9,367 bases of DNA from CAYYJM01 sp964471755 (GTDB lineage: Bacteria; Planctomycetota; Planctomycetia; Gemmatales; Gemmataceae), in the NCBI GenBank assembly GCA_964471755.1, contig CAYYJM010000250.1, positions 1 through 9,367 of the forward strand, read 5' to 3'. Below the pieces are notes generated by a model. It was not told the origin of the DNA, did no database searches, and saw only the letters and a program-made list of their open reading frames with translations. Both the position numbers and the translations under genes were made by a program. This document shows positions 1 to 6,685 of the stretch, piece by piece; position 1 is the stretch's first letter, and each line of letters starts with the position of its first letter.

Positions 1-45
1 CGGAGTACCATCACGTCCGGCATCCCTCACTCTCGGAGTCGCAGC

Positions 46-804
46 ATGTCCACCCGCAATGGTAAGGTCGCCCTGGTCACCGGGGCAGGATCAGGCATCG
101 GCAAGGCCGTGACTCTCGCCCTGCTCGGAGCCGGCTACTCCGTCGTGCTGGCCGGCCGACGACGCGACCTCCTCGATCCGCTCGCCAGCGAGGCGAATCT
201 TCCCGGCCGGACACTGGCGGTGGCCGCCGATGTCACCGAACCGTCATCAGTTCAGGCTCTCTTCGAGGCGACGCGGAACGCCTTCGGTCGGCTCGATCTG
301 CTGTTCAACAACGCCGGCACCGGAGCCCCGGCGATTCCGCTGGAGGATCTGACCTTCGATCAGTGGCGGCTCGTGATCGATACGAACCTGACGGGTGCGT
401 TCCTCTGCACTCAGGCAGCCTTCCGGCTGATGAAGGCTCAGAACCCGCACGGCGGTCGGATCATCAACAACGGCTCGATCTCGGCGACGACGCCCCGGCC
501 GAACTCGGCTCCCTACACGGCGTCGAAGCACGCCATCACCGGCCTGACGAAATCCACGGCCCTCGATGGCCGGAAGTACGACATCGCCTGTGGCCAGATC
601 GACATCGGCAACGCCGCCACGTCGATGACTGCACGCATGGCTTCCGGTGTGTTGCAGGCTGATGGTGAACTGGCTGCCGAGCCGACGATGGACGCGGGGA
701 ACGTCGCGAACGCCGTGCTGTACATGGCGAGCCTGCCGCTGGATGCGAATGTGCTGTTTCTGACGGTGATGGCGACAAAGATGCCATTCGTCGGCCGGGG
801 ATAG
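46..804 (+). CDS. Classical SDR-family NAD(P)-dependent oxidoreductase
   Basis: A 252-residue cytoplasmic short-chain dehydrogenase/reductase, the usual length for classical SDRs. Seen in the sequence: the glycine-rich cofactor loop TGAGSGIG at residues 12-19, a basic GRRR at 37-40 after the second strand (favours NADP by family knowledge), DV at 62-63, NNAG at 88-91, and the tetrad N114, S144, Y157 and K161, with the S-Y spacing of 13 typical of active enzymes. The usual PG motif after the active site is replaced by an IDIGNA stretch at 185-190, which I recall from a bacterial SDR subgroup. ATG at 46 is supported by GGAG at 35-38, seven bases upstream. It converges on the Cys-rich gene. The substrate cannot be told from sequence; a carbonyl/alcohol reductase role is the safe call. 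Confidence 0.93.
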   Translation: MSTRNGKVALVTGAGSGIGKAVTLALLGAGYSVVLAGRRRDLLDPLASEANLPGRTLAVAADVTEPSSVQALFEATRNAFGRLDLLFNNAGTGAPAIPLEDLTFDQWRLVIDTNLTGAFLCTQAAFRLMKAQNPHGGRIINNGSISATTPRPNSAPYTASKHAITGLTKSTALDGRKYDIACGQIDIGNAATSMTARMASGVLQADGELAAEPTMDAGNVANAVLYMASLPLDANVLFLTVMATKMPFVGRG

Positions 805-840
805 GCCCATCCGAACTCGAGCGCTCAGGCTCGGACGGGC
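805..840. terminator. Hairpin between convergent genes, likely bidirectional terminator
   Basis: Arms 805-814 (GCCCATCCGA) and 831-840 (TCGGACGGGC) pair over 10 positions with one A-C mismatch, around a 16-base loop. The hairpin begins right after the SDR stop and ends 11 bases before the stop of the facing gene. There is no U-tract, so the terminator role is inferred from position and stem strength. Confidence 0.5.
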
Positions 841-851
841 ACTCAGGACCG

Positions 852-1307
852 TTACCGGCAGGTCGGGCAGAAGCCCGTCGTGCAGCCGGCCGAGTAGGTC
901 ACCGGAGCGGAGTAGCTCACCGCACGGATCGTCACCCCGACCGTCCCGCAGCCGGTCGAACCGCACGTCGCCGGGTAGCTGCGGATCGTCCCGCAGCTGA
1001 TCGGTGCGCACGTGACCGGGGAGCAGTTCGCCCGGTACACCACCGGCGAGCAACTCGGGATCGAGTAGCTCACCGGCGCGCAGGTCACGGCCGGGGAGCA
1101 GCCCGTCGTGCAGGTCGTCGTCGCATAGCGCACCGGAGCGGCTGCCACCGGAGAGCTGACCACCGGGCTAAAGCTCGGTGCGTAGCTGGTCGTCGCGACC
1201 GGGATCCCGCAGGAGCCCGACGTGCAGACCGGGTAGAAGGCGTGAACCGGCTGGGTGAACCACGCCACGGCGAGGACGATGCAGGCGAGAGTGGGGAGAA
1301 GACGCAT
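852..1307 (-). CDS. Secreted cysteine-rich hypothetical protein
   Basis: A 151-residue protein with a clear Sec signal peptide: R2, a hydrophobic core at about 3-16, and a VHA cleavage site, giving a mature start near F24. The mature part of about 128 residues has 14 cysteines and is rich in Ser, Thr, Pro and Val, with very few charged residues. Short motifs recur: CTTGxC, CSPVxxC, CAPxS and VSYSxP, some as exact DNA repeats. Start ATG at 1307 is fixed by the signal peptide and by a strong AGGAGGA ribosome site at 1315-1321, seven bases upstream. A near-consensus promoter lies at 1371-1398. Similar low-complexity Cys-rich exported proteins are common in planctomycetes (recalled). A disulfide-linked envelope or surface role is possible; no enzymatic domain is visible. 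Confidence 0.85.
   Translation of the reverse strand: MRLLPTLACIVLAVAWFTQPVHAFYPVCTSGSCGIPVATTSYAPSFSPVVSSPVAAAPVRYATTTCTTGCSPAVTCAPVSYSIPSCSPVVYRANCSPVTCAPISCGTIRSYPATCGSTGCGTVGVTIRAVSYSAPVTYSAGCTTGFCPTCR
873..1113. repeat. Short direct repeats inside the Cys-rich gene
   Basis: Two 13-bp exact repeats are visible. GCCCGTCGTGCAG occurs at 873-885 and 1101-1113 (encoding CTTG). GAGTAGCTCACCG occurs at 910-922 and 1063-1075 (encoding VSYS). They suggest the coding region grew by internal duplication of a Cys/Ser/Val-rich unit. Confidence 0.6.
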
Positions 1308-1340
1308 GGGTAGATCCTCCTGTCATTCAGTGTTGCCCAT

Positions 1341-1366
1341 CCTGAACCATCAATGCTCAGGTCAGG
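1341..1366 (-). promoter_or_regulatory. Inverted repeat at the transcript start of the Cys-rich gene
   Basis: CCTGAACC (1341-1348) and GGTCAGG (1360-1366) form an imperfect inverted repeat with one bulged base. It sits just downstream of the predicted -10 box at 1371-1376, around the expected transcription start. It could be an operator or a 5' hairpin on the mRNA. The arms are short, so chance is possible. Confidence 0.25.
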
Positions 1367-1370
1367 AGGT

Positions 1371-1398
1371 GTTATATAAGCCGGGATGGATGAGTCAA
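1371..1398 (-). promoter_or_regulatory. Sigma70-like promoter for the Cys-rich secreted protein
   Basis: On the minus strand, TTGACT (1393-1398) and TATAAC (1371-1376) are separated by 16 bases, each one mismatch from the -35 and -10 consensus. The region upstream of it (about 1399-1445) is AT-rich in an otherwise GC-rich window, like an UP element. Predicted transcription start is near 1364, giving a leader of about 57 bases before ATG at 1307. Confidence 0.6.
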
Positions 1399-1462
1399 CC
1401 AGAATGTGAATAATGTGCAAAATGAAAGAATTGGGAATAATGCATAGTCTGGGTGGACTATT

Positions 1463-1486
1463 GCGCCCCGTCCTGCTTCGGGGCGC
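1463..1486 (-). terminator. GC-rich hairpin downstream of the helicase gene
   Basis: A perfect 8-bp stem, GCGCCCCG (1463-1470) with CGGGGCGC (1479-1486), encloses an 8-base loop 18 bases past the helicase stop. No clean U-tract follows on the minus strand. The position between the helicase stop and the next gene's promoter supports a terminator. Confidence 0.55.
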
Positions 1487-1504
1487 GAACGACACGGGCT
1501 GGAC

Positions 1505-2740
1505 TCAGCGTCGTCCCTGGCCGCGGTTCGGCTTCCGGCCTGGTCGGCCGCGCTTCGGCATCGCGCCGGCGGTCGCCAGCGGACGTGGCTTGCGCTTCGG
1601 GGACGGCGGACGCGGGGCGTTGTAGTCGAAGTCCTCAACGTGACGGCGCGGCAGCGGCCGACCGAGCTGGCGCTCGATCCGCTTCAGGATCGCTGCCTCC
1701 TCCGGCGCGACGAAGACGAGGGCGTCCCCCTCGTCGCCCGCCCGGCCGGTTCGGCCGATTCGGTGGACGTACTCCTCCGGAGCGGCCGGAACGTCGAAGT
1801 TGATCACGTGCGTCACGTGGCGGACGTCCAGACCGCGAGCGGCGATGTTCGTTGCGACAAGGACCGGGAACCTGCGCGACCGGAAGCCATTCATGGCGCG
1901 CTCACGCTGGCCCGGCGAGCAATCGCCGTGCAGTTCGCCGACGTGGTGGCCGGCGTCGTTGAGCGACCGGGCGAGTTGCTTCGCGCCGCGGCGGGTGCGG
2001 GTAAAGACCAGCACGGACGGGGCGTCCATCTCTTCGAGCAGATGCTCCAGCAGGGCGACCTTGCGGTGGACCGGCACCGGGTAGGCGATCTGCCGGATGG
2101 TCGTGGCGGCCTTGCCCTGCTCGCCGACGGCGACCGACACCGGCTCGCGAAGCAGGGTCTGGCCGAGTTTCGCCACCTCCGGCGGCATCGTCGCCGAGAA
2201 GAGGAGCGTCTGCCGCGTCGCCGGCAGATGGCCGACGATGCGCTTGACGTCGGGGAAGAAGCCGAGATCGAACAGCTGGTCGGCCTCATCGAGAATGAGC
2301 GTGCGCAGATTGGGGAGGCGGACGCCGTTGTCGCGCAGGTGCGCGAGCATCCGGCCCGGCGTGGCGACGACGACGTGGGCTCCGTCGCGCAGGGCGGCGA
2401 TCTGCGGTCCCATCGCTGCGCCGCCAATGATCACGGTCGAGCGCAGGCCGGTGCCGGTAGCGAGGCCACGGAAGACGCCCTGGATCTGCTGCGCCAGTTC
2501 ACGCGTCGGCGTCAGAACGAGGGCACCGCAACCGTTCGGCCGGCGCTCGGCGAGGCGATCGATGATCGGCAGCAGAAACGCCGCTGTCTTGCCGGTGCCG
2601 GTCTGGGCCGTCGCGACGACATCGCGACCCTCCCGGACGACCGGGATCGCCTGGCTCTGAATGGGGGTCGGTTGTTTATAACCCAGGGTGCGGAGGTTGC
2701 CAAGGAGAGTAGGCGACAACCCGAATTTCTGAAATGGCAT
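1505..2740 (-). CDS. rhlE: RhlE-type DEAD-box ATP-dependent RNA helicase
   Basis: A 411-residue cytoplasmic RNA helicase with all canonical motifs in order: Q motif with F6 and Q28, motif I AQTGTGKT at 45-52, PTRELA at 78-83, TPGR at 127-130, DEAD at 151-154, SAT at 182-184, VFTRT at 245-249, ARGLD at 301-305, and HRIGRTGR at 326-333. Two RecA-like domains span about 1-205 and 215-370. A basic, Pro/Lys/Arg/Gly-rich tail (about 375-411) probably binds RNA. The N-terminal sequence and length fit RhlE, which by family knowledge unwinds short RNA duplexes in ribosome maturation, RNA decay or cold adaptation. ATG at 2740 gives the usual RhlE N-terminus, although only a weak GAGA stands upstream. 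It likely has its own promoter at 2782-2810. Confidence 0.96.
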   Translation of the reverse strand: MPFQKFGLSPTLLGNLRTLGYKQPTPIQSQAIPVVREGRDVVATAQTGTGKTAAFLLPIIDRLAERRPNGCGALVLTPTRELAQQIQGVFRGLATGTGLRSTVIIGGAAMGPQIAALRDGAHVVVATPGRMLAHLRDNGVRLPNLRTLILDEADQLFDLGFFPDVKRIVGHLPATRQTLLFSATMPPEVAKLGQTLLREPVSVAVGEQGKAATTIRQIAYPVPVHRKVALLEHLLEEMDAPSVLVFTRTRRGAKQLARSLNDAGHHVGELHGDCSPGQRERAMNGFRSRRFPVLVATNIAARGLDVRHVTHVINFDVPAAPEEYVHRIGRTGRAGDEGDALVFVAPEEAAILKRIERQLGRPLPRRHVEDFDYNAPRPPSPKRKPRPLATAGAMPKRGRPGRKPNRGQGRR

Positions 2741-2781
2741 TCGATTCTCATGGACATAACGAGGTCAATCACACACCATCC

Positions 2782-2810
2782 AGTATAGCAGAACGAGGCC
2801 CGCGAGGGAA
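2782..2810 (-). promoter_or_regulatory. Candidate extended -10 promoter for the helicase
   Basis: On the minus strand, TATACT (2782-2787) is preceded by TGC, giving an extended -10 box, with a weak TTCCCT -35 (2805-2810) at 17-base spacing. It lies about 40 bases upstream of the helicase ATG and after the hairpin that follows the upstream gene. Confidence 0.35.
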
Positions 2811-2850
2811 CCCCGATCGTCCAGTCATCCTGTCGAGAACGAACCCGCTG

Positions 2851-2880
2851 CGTCGCCAGGGGAGCGCCCCCTGGCCGACG
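2851..2880 (-). terminator. Strong hairpin downstream of the epimerase-like gene
   Basis: CCAGGGG (2856-2862) pairs with CCCCTGG (2868-2874) around a 5-base loop. The stem extends by CGTCG (2851-2855) with CGACG (2876-2880), leaving one bulged C at 2875. It starts seven bases past the stop at 2888. There is no U-tract, but stem strength and position fit a terminator. Confidence 0.5.
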
Positions 2881-2887
2881 CCGGCCC

Positions 2888-3916
2888 TCAGAACCGCCCC
2901 TCGCGGGCCTCGAAGTGCGTCGGCTTGCCCAGGCTCATCCCGCCACGTCGCACCCAGTCGGCAATCCACTCGACCATCCGATCGACTGGCACGCGCGGAT
3001 AGCCATACAGTCGGTGCCCGAGTTGACCGTTGCTCAGGAGTGCGTCGGCCGCTTCCTCGCCGGTGAACGTCACCGGCCGACCGAACCGTTCGCCGAACTC
3101 CTCCGCGATCCGGCGGACGCTGAGCGTCTCCGGCCCGGCCAGGTTCACGACGAACGGCGGCGCGGCGACCTGGCCGAACGCGCACAGTGCCATCGCGTTG
3201 GCATCCCCCTGCCAGAGAGCGTTGAGATGGCCCATCGCCAGCGGCACCGGTCGGCCCTCCCACACGGCTCGGGCCACGTCCACCAGGACGCCGTAACGCA
3301 GCTCCGTCGCGTAGTTCAGCCGCAGGATCGCCATCGGCGTACCGAGCGTACGGCTGAAGTGTTCCAGGATGCGCTCCCGGCCGAGGCAACTCATGGCGTA
3401 CTCGCCGACGGGGCGGAGTTCGTCTCCCTCGCGGGAGCCGCCGAGGTGAATCGGTGACAGGCCATAGACATTGCCCGTCGAGAAGGCGACGATTCGACTG
3501 CCACGAAAGTGCTGGCTGACGAGGGCCGGCAGATGCACGTTCATCGCCCAGGTCAACGCTTCCTGGCCGGTCGATCCGAATTTCATGCCGGTCATGAAGA
3601 GGACGTTCGGCACCCGCGGCAATCGGGCGAGTTGGTCGGGATCGAGCAAATCGCAAGGAATCGGCTCGACGCCGTGGCTGCGGAACCACTCGACGCGGGC
3701 CGGGTCGGTGAAGCGACTGACGCCCAGGATGCGACGCTGGATGCCGGCCGCGTCGGAGGCTCGCCGGGCCATGCGGGCCAGGGTCGGTCCCATCTTGCCG
3801 CCGACGCCGAGAAGCATCAGATCGCCGTCGAGTTGGGCCAGTGTCTCGACGACGCCCGGTGTTGGTTCACTGAGCCGATCATCGAGTTGTTCCTCGTTGA
3901 GAATCGATGGCAGCAT
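2888..3916 (-). CDS. NAD-dependent epimerase/dehydratase-like (extended SDR) protein
   Basis: A 342-residue Rossmann-fold protein of the extended SDR type. Seen: a GVGGKMG dinucleotide loop at residues 37-43, LGVSRF at the end of the second strand (64-69), a CDLLDP stretch at 88-93, STGNVYG at 146-152, and a YAMSCLGRE stretch from Y173. The catalytic tyrosine position is present, but the lysine expected four residues later is Cys177 (codon TGC), so ordinary SDR chemistry is doubtful. The roughly 36 residues before the nucleotide loop look conserved in related planctomycete proteins as I recall them, supporting ATG 3916. It begins 20 bases after the GMC gene stops on the same strand, so co-transcription is likely. 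It could be a sugar-nucleotide or keto-sugar oxidoreductase, or a non-catalytic NAD binder. Confidence 0.85.
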   Translation of the reverse strand: MLPSILNEEQLDDRLSEPTPGVVETLAQLDGDLMLLGVGGKMGPTLARMARRASDAAGIQRRILGVSRFTDPARVEWFRSHGVEPIPCDLLDPDQLARLPRVPNVLFMTGMKFGSTGQEALTWAMNVHLPALVSQHFRGSRIVAFSTGNVYGLSPIHLGGSREGDELRPVGEYAMSCLGRERILEHFSRTLGTPMAILRLNYATELRYGVLVDVARAVWEGRPVPLAMGHLNALWQGDANAMALCAFGQVAAPPFVVNLAGPETLSVRRIAEEFGERFGRPVTFTGEEAADALLSNGQLGHRLYGYPRVPVDRMVEWIADWVRRGGMSLGKPTHFEAREGRF

Positions 3917-3936
3917 CGGTTGAATCTCGACTTGGG

Positions 3937-5529
3937 TTACCCTTGAATCAGGTCCACGGCTTTCTCGGCGATCATGATCGTCGGAGCGTTGGTATTCCCG
4001 CCGATCAGCGTGGGCATGATCGACGCATCGACCACGCGCAGGGATTCCAGACCGTGGACGCGCAGATCGGGGCCGACGACGGCCAGGGCGTCCACGCCCA
4101 TCTTGCAGGTGCCGACGGGATGGAAGCAGGTGGTGGAGAATCGAAAGCGCAGGAAGCGCTCCAGGTCGGCGTTGGATTGTGCGTCACTTCCCGGAGCTGT
4201 TTCCTCTCCAAGGATGCCACGCAGTGGCCCGGCCGCGAGCAATTCGCGTCCCTTGCGGAAGCCAGCGAGAATCAACTGCACGTCGGCTGACTGATCCAGG
4301 TAATTCGGATCGATCAGCGGTTGACTGAGCGGATCCGTCGAGGCCAGCGTGATCTGGCCGCGACTCGCCGGCCGGCAGGGATAGAACACCAGGGTGACGC
4401 CATGGCGTTCGGGCTGGAACATGGCGGCGTGCGTGTCCGGTACACTATACGGCAGAAAGAGATACTGCAAATCCGGCCGGTCGCTTCCGGAGTCGCTTCG
4501 GATGAACGCTCCCGCCTCGGCCACGTTGGAAGTGAGTGGCCCGGCCCGATGCTGTTCCCAGGCCTGCATTGCCAGTTGCGTCATCTCCGGCGTCGCTCCG
4601 AAGAGCGAGATCGGTTCGGTGATGTCGTACCGAACCGCGGTCATGAGATGATCTTGCAGGTTCTTGCCAACACCGGGAAGGTCCTGCACGATGGGGATTC
4701 CCAGAGGAGCCAGTTCCGATGCCGGACCAATGCCCGACAGGAGCAGCAGTTGCGGCGAGTTGATCGCACCACCGGCCAGGATCACTTCGCGCTCGGCCTC
4801 GGCCATTTTGGATTGGCCATCGTGAATGAGGTTGACGCCGACGGCGCGTTGCCTGTCAAAATGTATTCTCGTTGTCAAGGCGTGCGTCAGGACGTGGAGA
4901 TTGGAACGCTCCAGTGCGGGCCGAAGATAAGCGGTCGCCGTACTCAGACGTTCGCCATTTCGTTGGGTTAGCTGGAAGAATCCAACACCATCCTGATTGG
5001 CACCGTTGAAGTCGGGATTGTGCGGAACGCCGGCCGTCTGGGCCGAGGCGACGAACAGTTCCGAGAGCGGATGACGGAAGCTCGGATCGGCGACGTTGAG
5101 TGGTCCGCACTGACCGTGGAACTCGTCGCGAAGTCGCTCGTTGTTCTCGGCCCGACGGAAGTAGGGCAGCACTTCCTCGTAGCCCCAACCGGTGCAGCCA
5201 AGATCACGCCAGTGGTCGTAATCGCTCCGGTTGCCGCGGATGTAGATCTGATAGTTGATCGTACTCGATCCGCCGAGCGTCCGGCCGCGCGGCCAGAAGT
5301 AGCGTCGCAGATTGCAGTTCCGCTGCGGAATGGTGCGATATCGCCAGTCGTGAACCGAGTCCTGAAGATACGGACTCATGGCCGGGATGGGCATCAGGGG
5401 CGAGTCATCCGGCCCACCCGCTTCGAGAAGAAGTACGCGGCTCTTGCCGTCTGCCGACAGGCGATTGGCCAGCACGCACCCGGCCGAACCGGCCCCGATG
5501 ATGATGTAGTCGTAGATGGCCGCCCCCAC
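3937..5529 (-). CDS. GMC-family FAD-dependent oxidoreductase (choline dehydrogenase-like)
   Basis: A 530-residue flavoprotein. Seen: FAD-binding GAGSAG at residues 12-17, LLLEAGG before residue 40, GMC signature 1 (RTLGGSST followed by NYQIYIRGN), GMC signature 2 (GAINSPQLLLLSGIGP), and the C-terminal catalytic pair H470 (in FHPVGTCKMG) and N514 (in GGNTNAP). The 44-residue spacing equals that of H466/N510 in choline oxidase. By family knowledge it oxidises a primary or secondary alcohol (choline, sugars, aliphatic or aryl alcohols); the substrate is not evident. The frame stays open to an ATG at 5736. I chose GTG 5529 because AAAGGAGA at 5537-5544 sits seven bases upstream and the N-terminus then begins just before the FAD loop, as usual. 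No signal peptide, so likely cytoplasmic. The epimerase-like gene follows 20 bases on. Confidence 0.94.
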   Translation of the reverse strand: MGAAIYDYIIIGAGSAGCVLANRLSADGKSRVLLLEAGGPDDSPLMPIPAMSPYLQDSVHDWRYRTIPQRNCNLRRYFWPRGRTLGGSSTINYQIYIRGNRSDYDHWRDLGCTGWGYEEVLPYFRRAENNERLRDEFHGQCGPLNVADPSFRHPLSELFVASAQTAGVPHNPDFNGANQDGVGFFQLTQRNGERLSTATAYLRPALERSNLHVLTHALTTRIHFDRQRAVGVNLIHDGQSKMAEAEREVILAGGAINSPQLLLLSGIGPASELAPLGIPIVQDLPGVGKNLQDHLMTAVRYDITEPISLFGATPEMTQLAMQAWEQHRAGPLTSNVAEAGAFIRSDSGSDRPDLQYLFLPYSVPDTHAAMFQPERHGVTLVFYPCRPASRGQITLASTDPLSQPLIDPNYLDQSADVQLILAGFRKGRELLAAGPLRGILGEETAPGSDAQSNADLERFLRFRFSTTCFHPVGTCKMGVDALAVVGPDLRVHGLESLRVVDASIMPTLIGGNTNAPTIMIAEKAVDLIQG

Positions 5530-5536
5530 GAACGAG

Positions 5537-5544
5537 TCTCCTTT
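5537..5544 (-). promoter_or_regulatory. Ribosome binding site that fixes the GTG start of the GMC gene
   Basis: AAAGGAGA on the minus strand lies seven bases upstream of GTG at 5529. The upstream in-frame ATG codons (5736 and 5622) have no comparable site and would add a tail of low family similarity. Confidence 0.75.
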
Positions 5545-5694
5545 GCGAGGTGGATTCACGCCGTCGTCCTCATTTACAGATACGGACGTTCTTCGCCACT
5601 GGCACGACAATTGCTCGTCCATCTCACGAAAGAAGTACCTGGACCATGAGACGTGAACAGGTGGGATAGGCGGCCGACGGTTTGCCCGCGCCGC

Positions 5695-5700
5695 TATAAT
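5695..5700 (+). promoter_or_regulatory. Candidate -10 box for the RibD-like gene
   Basis: A perfect TATAAT within an AT-rich patch (5695-5720) of the divergent intergenic region. No good -35 is seen at 16-18 bases upstream. If used, transcription starts near 5707 and leaves a leader of about 117 bases. The same patch could serve the divergent GMC gene on the other strand. Confidence 0.4.
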
Positions 5701-5730
5701 GGGATAAAAGGTTGTGATTATCGGGTGAGT

Positions 5731-5812
5731 GGGCACAGAACTGCGCGGTCGTACGCGTGGCTCTGCCCGGCTCCCACACGACCAGTCGGCCGGGCGAGAC
5801 CCTGACGCCCGG
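5731..5812 (+). promoter_or_regulatory. Leader with mutually exclusive hairpins upstream of the RibD-like gene
   Basis: Three stems can be drawn. Stem A pairs 5731-5738 with 5761-5768 (one C-C mismatch) and encloses a small CGCG/CGCG hairpin at 5744-5757. Stem B is a perfect 7-bp pairing of 5765-5771 with 5789-5795. Stem C is a perfect 7-bp pairing of 5790-5796 with 5806-5812, next to the G-rich stretch before the start codon. B shares bases with both A and C, while A and C can coexist. This geometry resembles an attenuator or translational switch, but GC-rich DNA makes such stems by chance, so it is only a candidate. Confidence 0.3.
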
Positions 5813-5823
5813 GGGTTGGAGTG

Positions 5824-6672
5824 ATGAGTACACTGGAACCGCTGGAAACGCTCTGGGAAACCGACCGAGGCCGTGATCTACCCCTGCCGCCCGAGTTGCG
5901 AGACCTCTACGGCCGTCTCGCCTTTCCGCTTCACCCGGGCCGACCGCATGTGATCGGAAACTTCGTCGCCACCCTGGACGGGGTTACGTCGCTGCTGGAA
6001 CCCGGACACGAGGGCGGCGGCCCGATCAGCGGCTTCAATCCGCACGATCAGCTGGTGATGGGGCTGCTGCGGGCGGCGGCGGATGCCGTGATCGTCGGGG
6101 CCGGGACGTTGCGGGTGGCCCGCTCGCACGTCTGGACGGCCGCCCAGGTCTTCCCGGTGTTCGCGGACGCCTATCAGAAATTCCGTCTCGCTCAGGGCAA
6201 ACCGGAGCCGCCACTCACCGTCATCGTCACGGCTCGGGGCGACGTTGATCCCGGCCTTCGCGTCTTCCGGGCGGGCGGACCGCCAGTGCTGATCGTCACG
6301 ACTCCGGGCGGAGGCCGACACCTCCGCGGACTGGGTCTGCCGTCGTCGGTGCTGATCAGCGAGGCCGAGGACGCCGATAGACTGAGCGCCCGGTCGATCC
6401 TCAACGCGGTGGTCCGGGTCCGGCCCGGTGATCTGATCCTGGTGGAAGGCGGACCCCACCTGCTCGGCGACTTCTTCGCCGAGCAGTGCCTGGACGAACA
6501 GTTCCTGACGCTGGCCCCACAGATTGCCGGCCGGGAGGATTCCTCGCCGCGACCGGGGTTGGTCGCCGGGAAACACTTCGCGCCGGAGCGTCCGTTGTGG
6601 GGATCGCTGGTCGGGGTCAAACGGGCCGGAGATTACCTGTTTCTCCGCCACGCCTTTCCTCACGCGATGTGA
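5824..6672 (+). CDS. RibD C-terminal domain (pyrimidine/dihydrofolate reductase-like) protein
   Basis: A 282-residue cytoplasmic reductase consisting essentially of one RibD C-terminal (DHFR-like) domain. Seen: NFVATLDG at 46-53, DAVIVGAGTLR at 87-97, a middle Rossmann-like part with VLIVTTPGGG (155-164), then LVEGGPHLLGDF at 206-217 and LAPQIAGR at 230-237, all in the order typical of the family. Known members reduce the ribosyl group of 5-amino-6-ribosylaminouracil phosphate with NADPH in riboflavin synthesis. Stand-alone copies without the deaminase domain are common and often have unknown substrates, so I do not assign ribD. The start could be GTG 5821 or ATG 5824; I prefer ATG. No good ribosome site: GGAG at 5818-5821 is too close, while a G-run at 5811-5815 is eight bases away. 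The next gene starts 13 bases downstream. Confidence 0.88.
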   Translation: MSTLEPLETLWETDRGRDLPLPPELRDLYGRLAFPLHPGRPHVIGNFVATLDGVTSLLEPGHEGGGPISGFNPHDQLVMGLLRAAADAVIVGAGTLRVARSHVWTAAQVFPVFADAYQKFRLAQGKPEPPLTVIVTARGDVDPGLRVFRAGGPPVLIVTTPGGGRHLRGLGLPSSVLISEAEDADRLSARSILNAVVRVRPGDLILVEGGPHLLGDFFAEQCLDEQFLTLAPQIAGREDSSPRPGLVAGKHFAPERPLWGSLVGVKRAGDYLFLRHAFPHAM

Positions 6673-6685
6673 GAGGAGTACGGCG

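Noticed and set aside
247..1053. A 268-codon minus-strand frame across the SDR and Cys-rich genes
   Set aside because: It overlaps two better supported genes and the hairpin between them, and is Arg-rich without motifs.
1640..2788. A 382-codon open frame on the plus strand
   Set aside because: It is antisense to the helicase, which has every DEAD-box motif; the translation has no recognisable domain.
5530..5736. N-terminal extension of the GMC protein to ATG 5736
   Set aside because: A strong ribosome site precedes GTG 5529 and the extension has no family similarity; it also covers the TATAAT-containing intergenic patch.
5700..5823. FMN riboswitch upstream of the RibD-like gene
   Set aside because: I looked for the conserved FMN-element core and did not find it; the leader stems do not match that fold by eye.
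6524..6685. N-terminal extension of the DUF488 protein
   Set aside because: It overlaps the RibD-like gene in another frame, and ATG 6686 has its own ribosome site and gives the family N-terminus.
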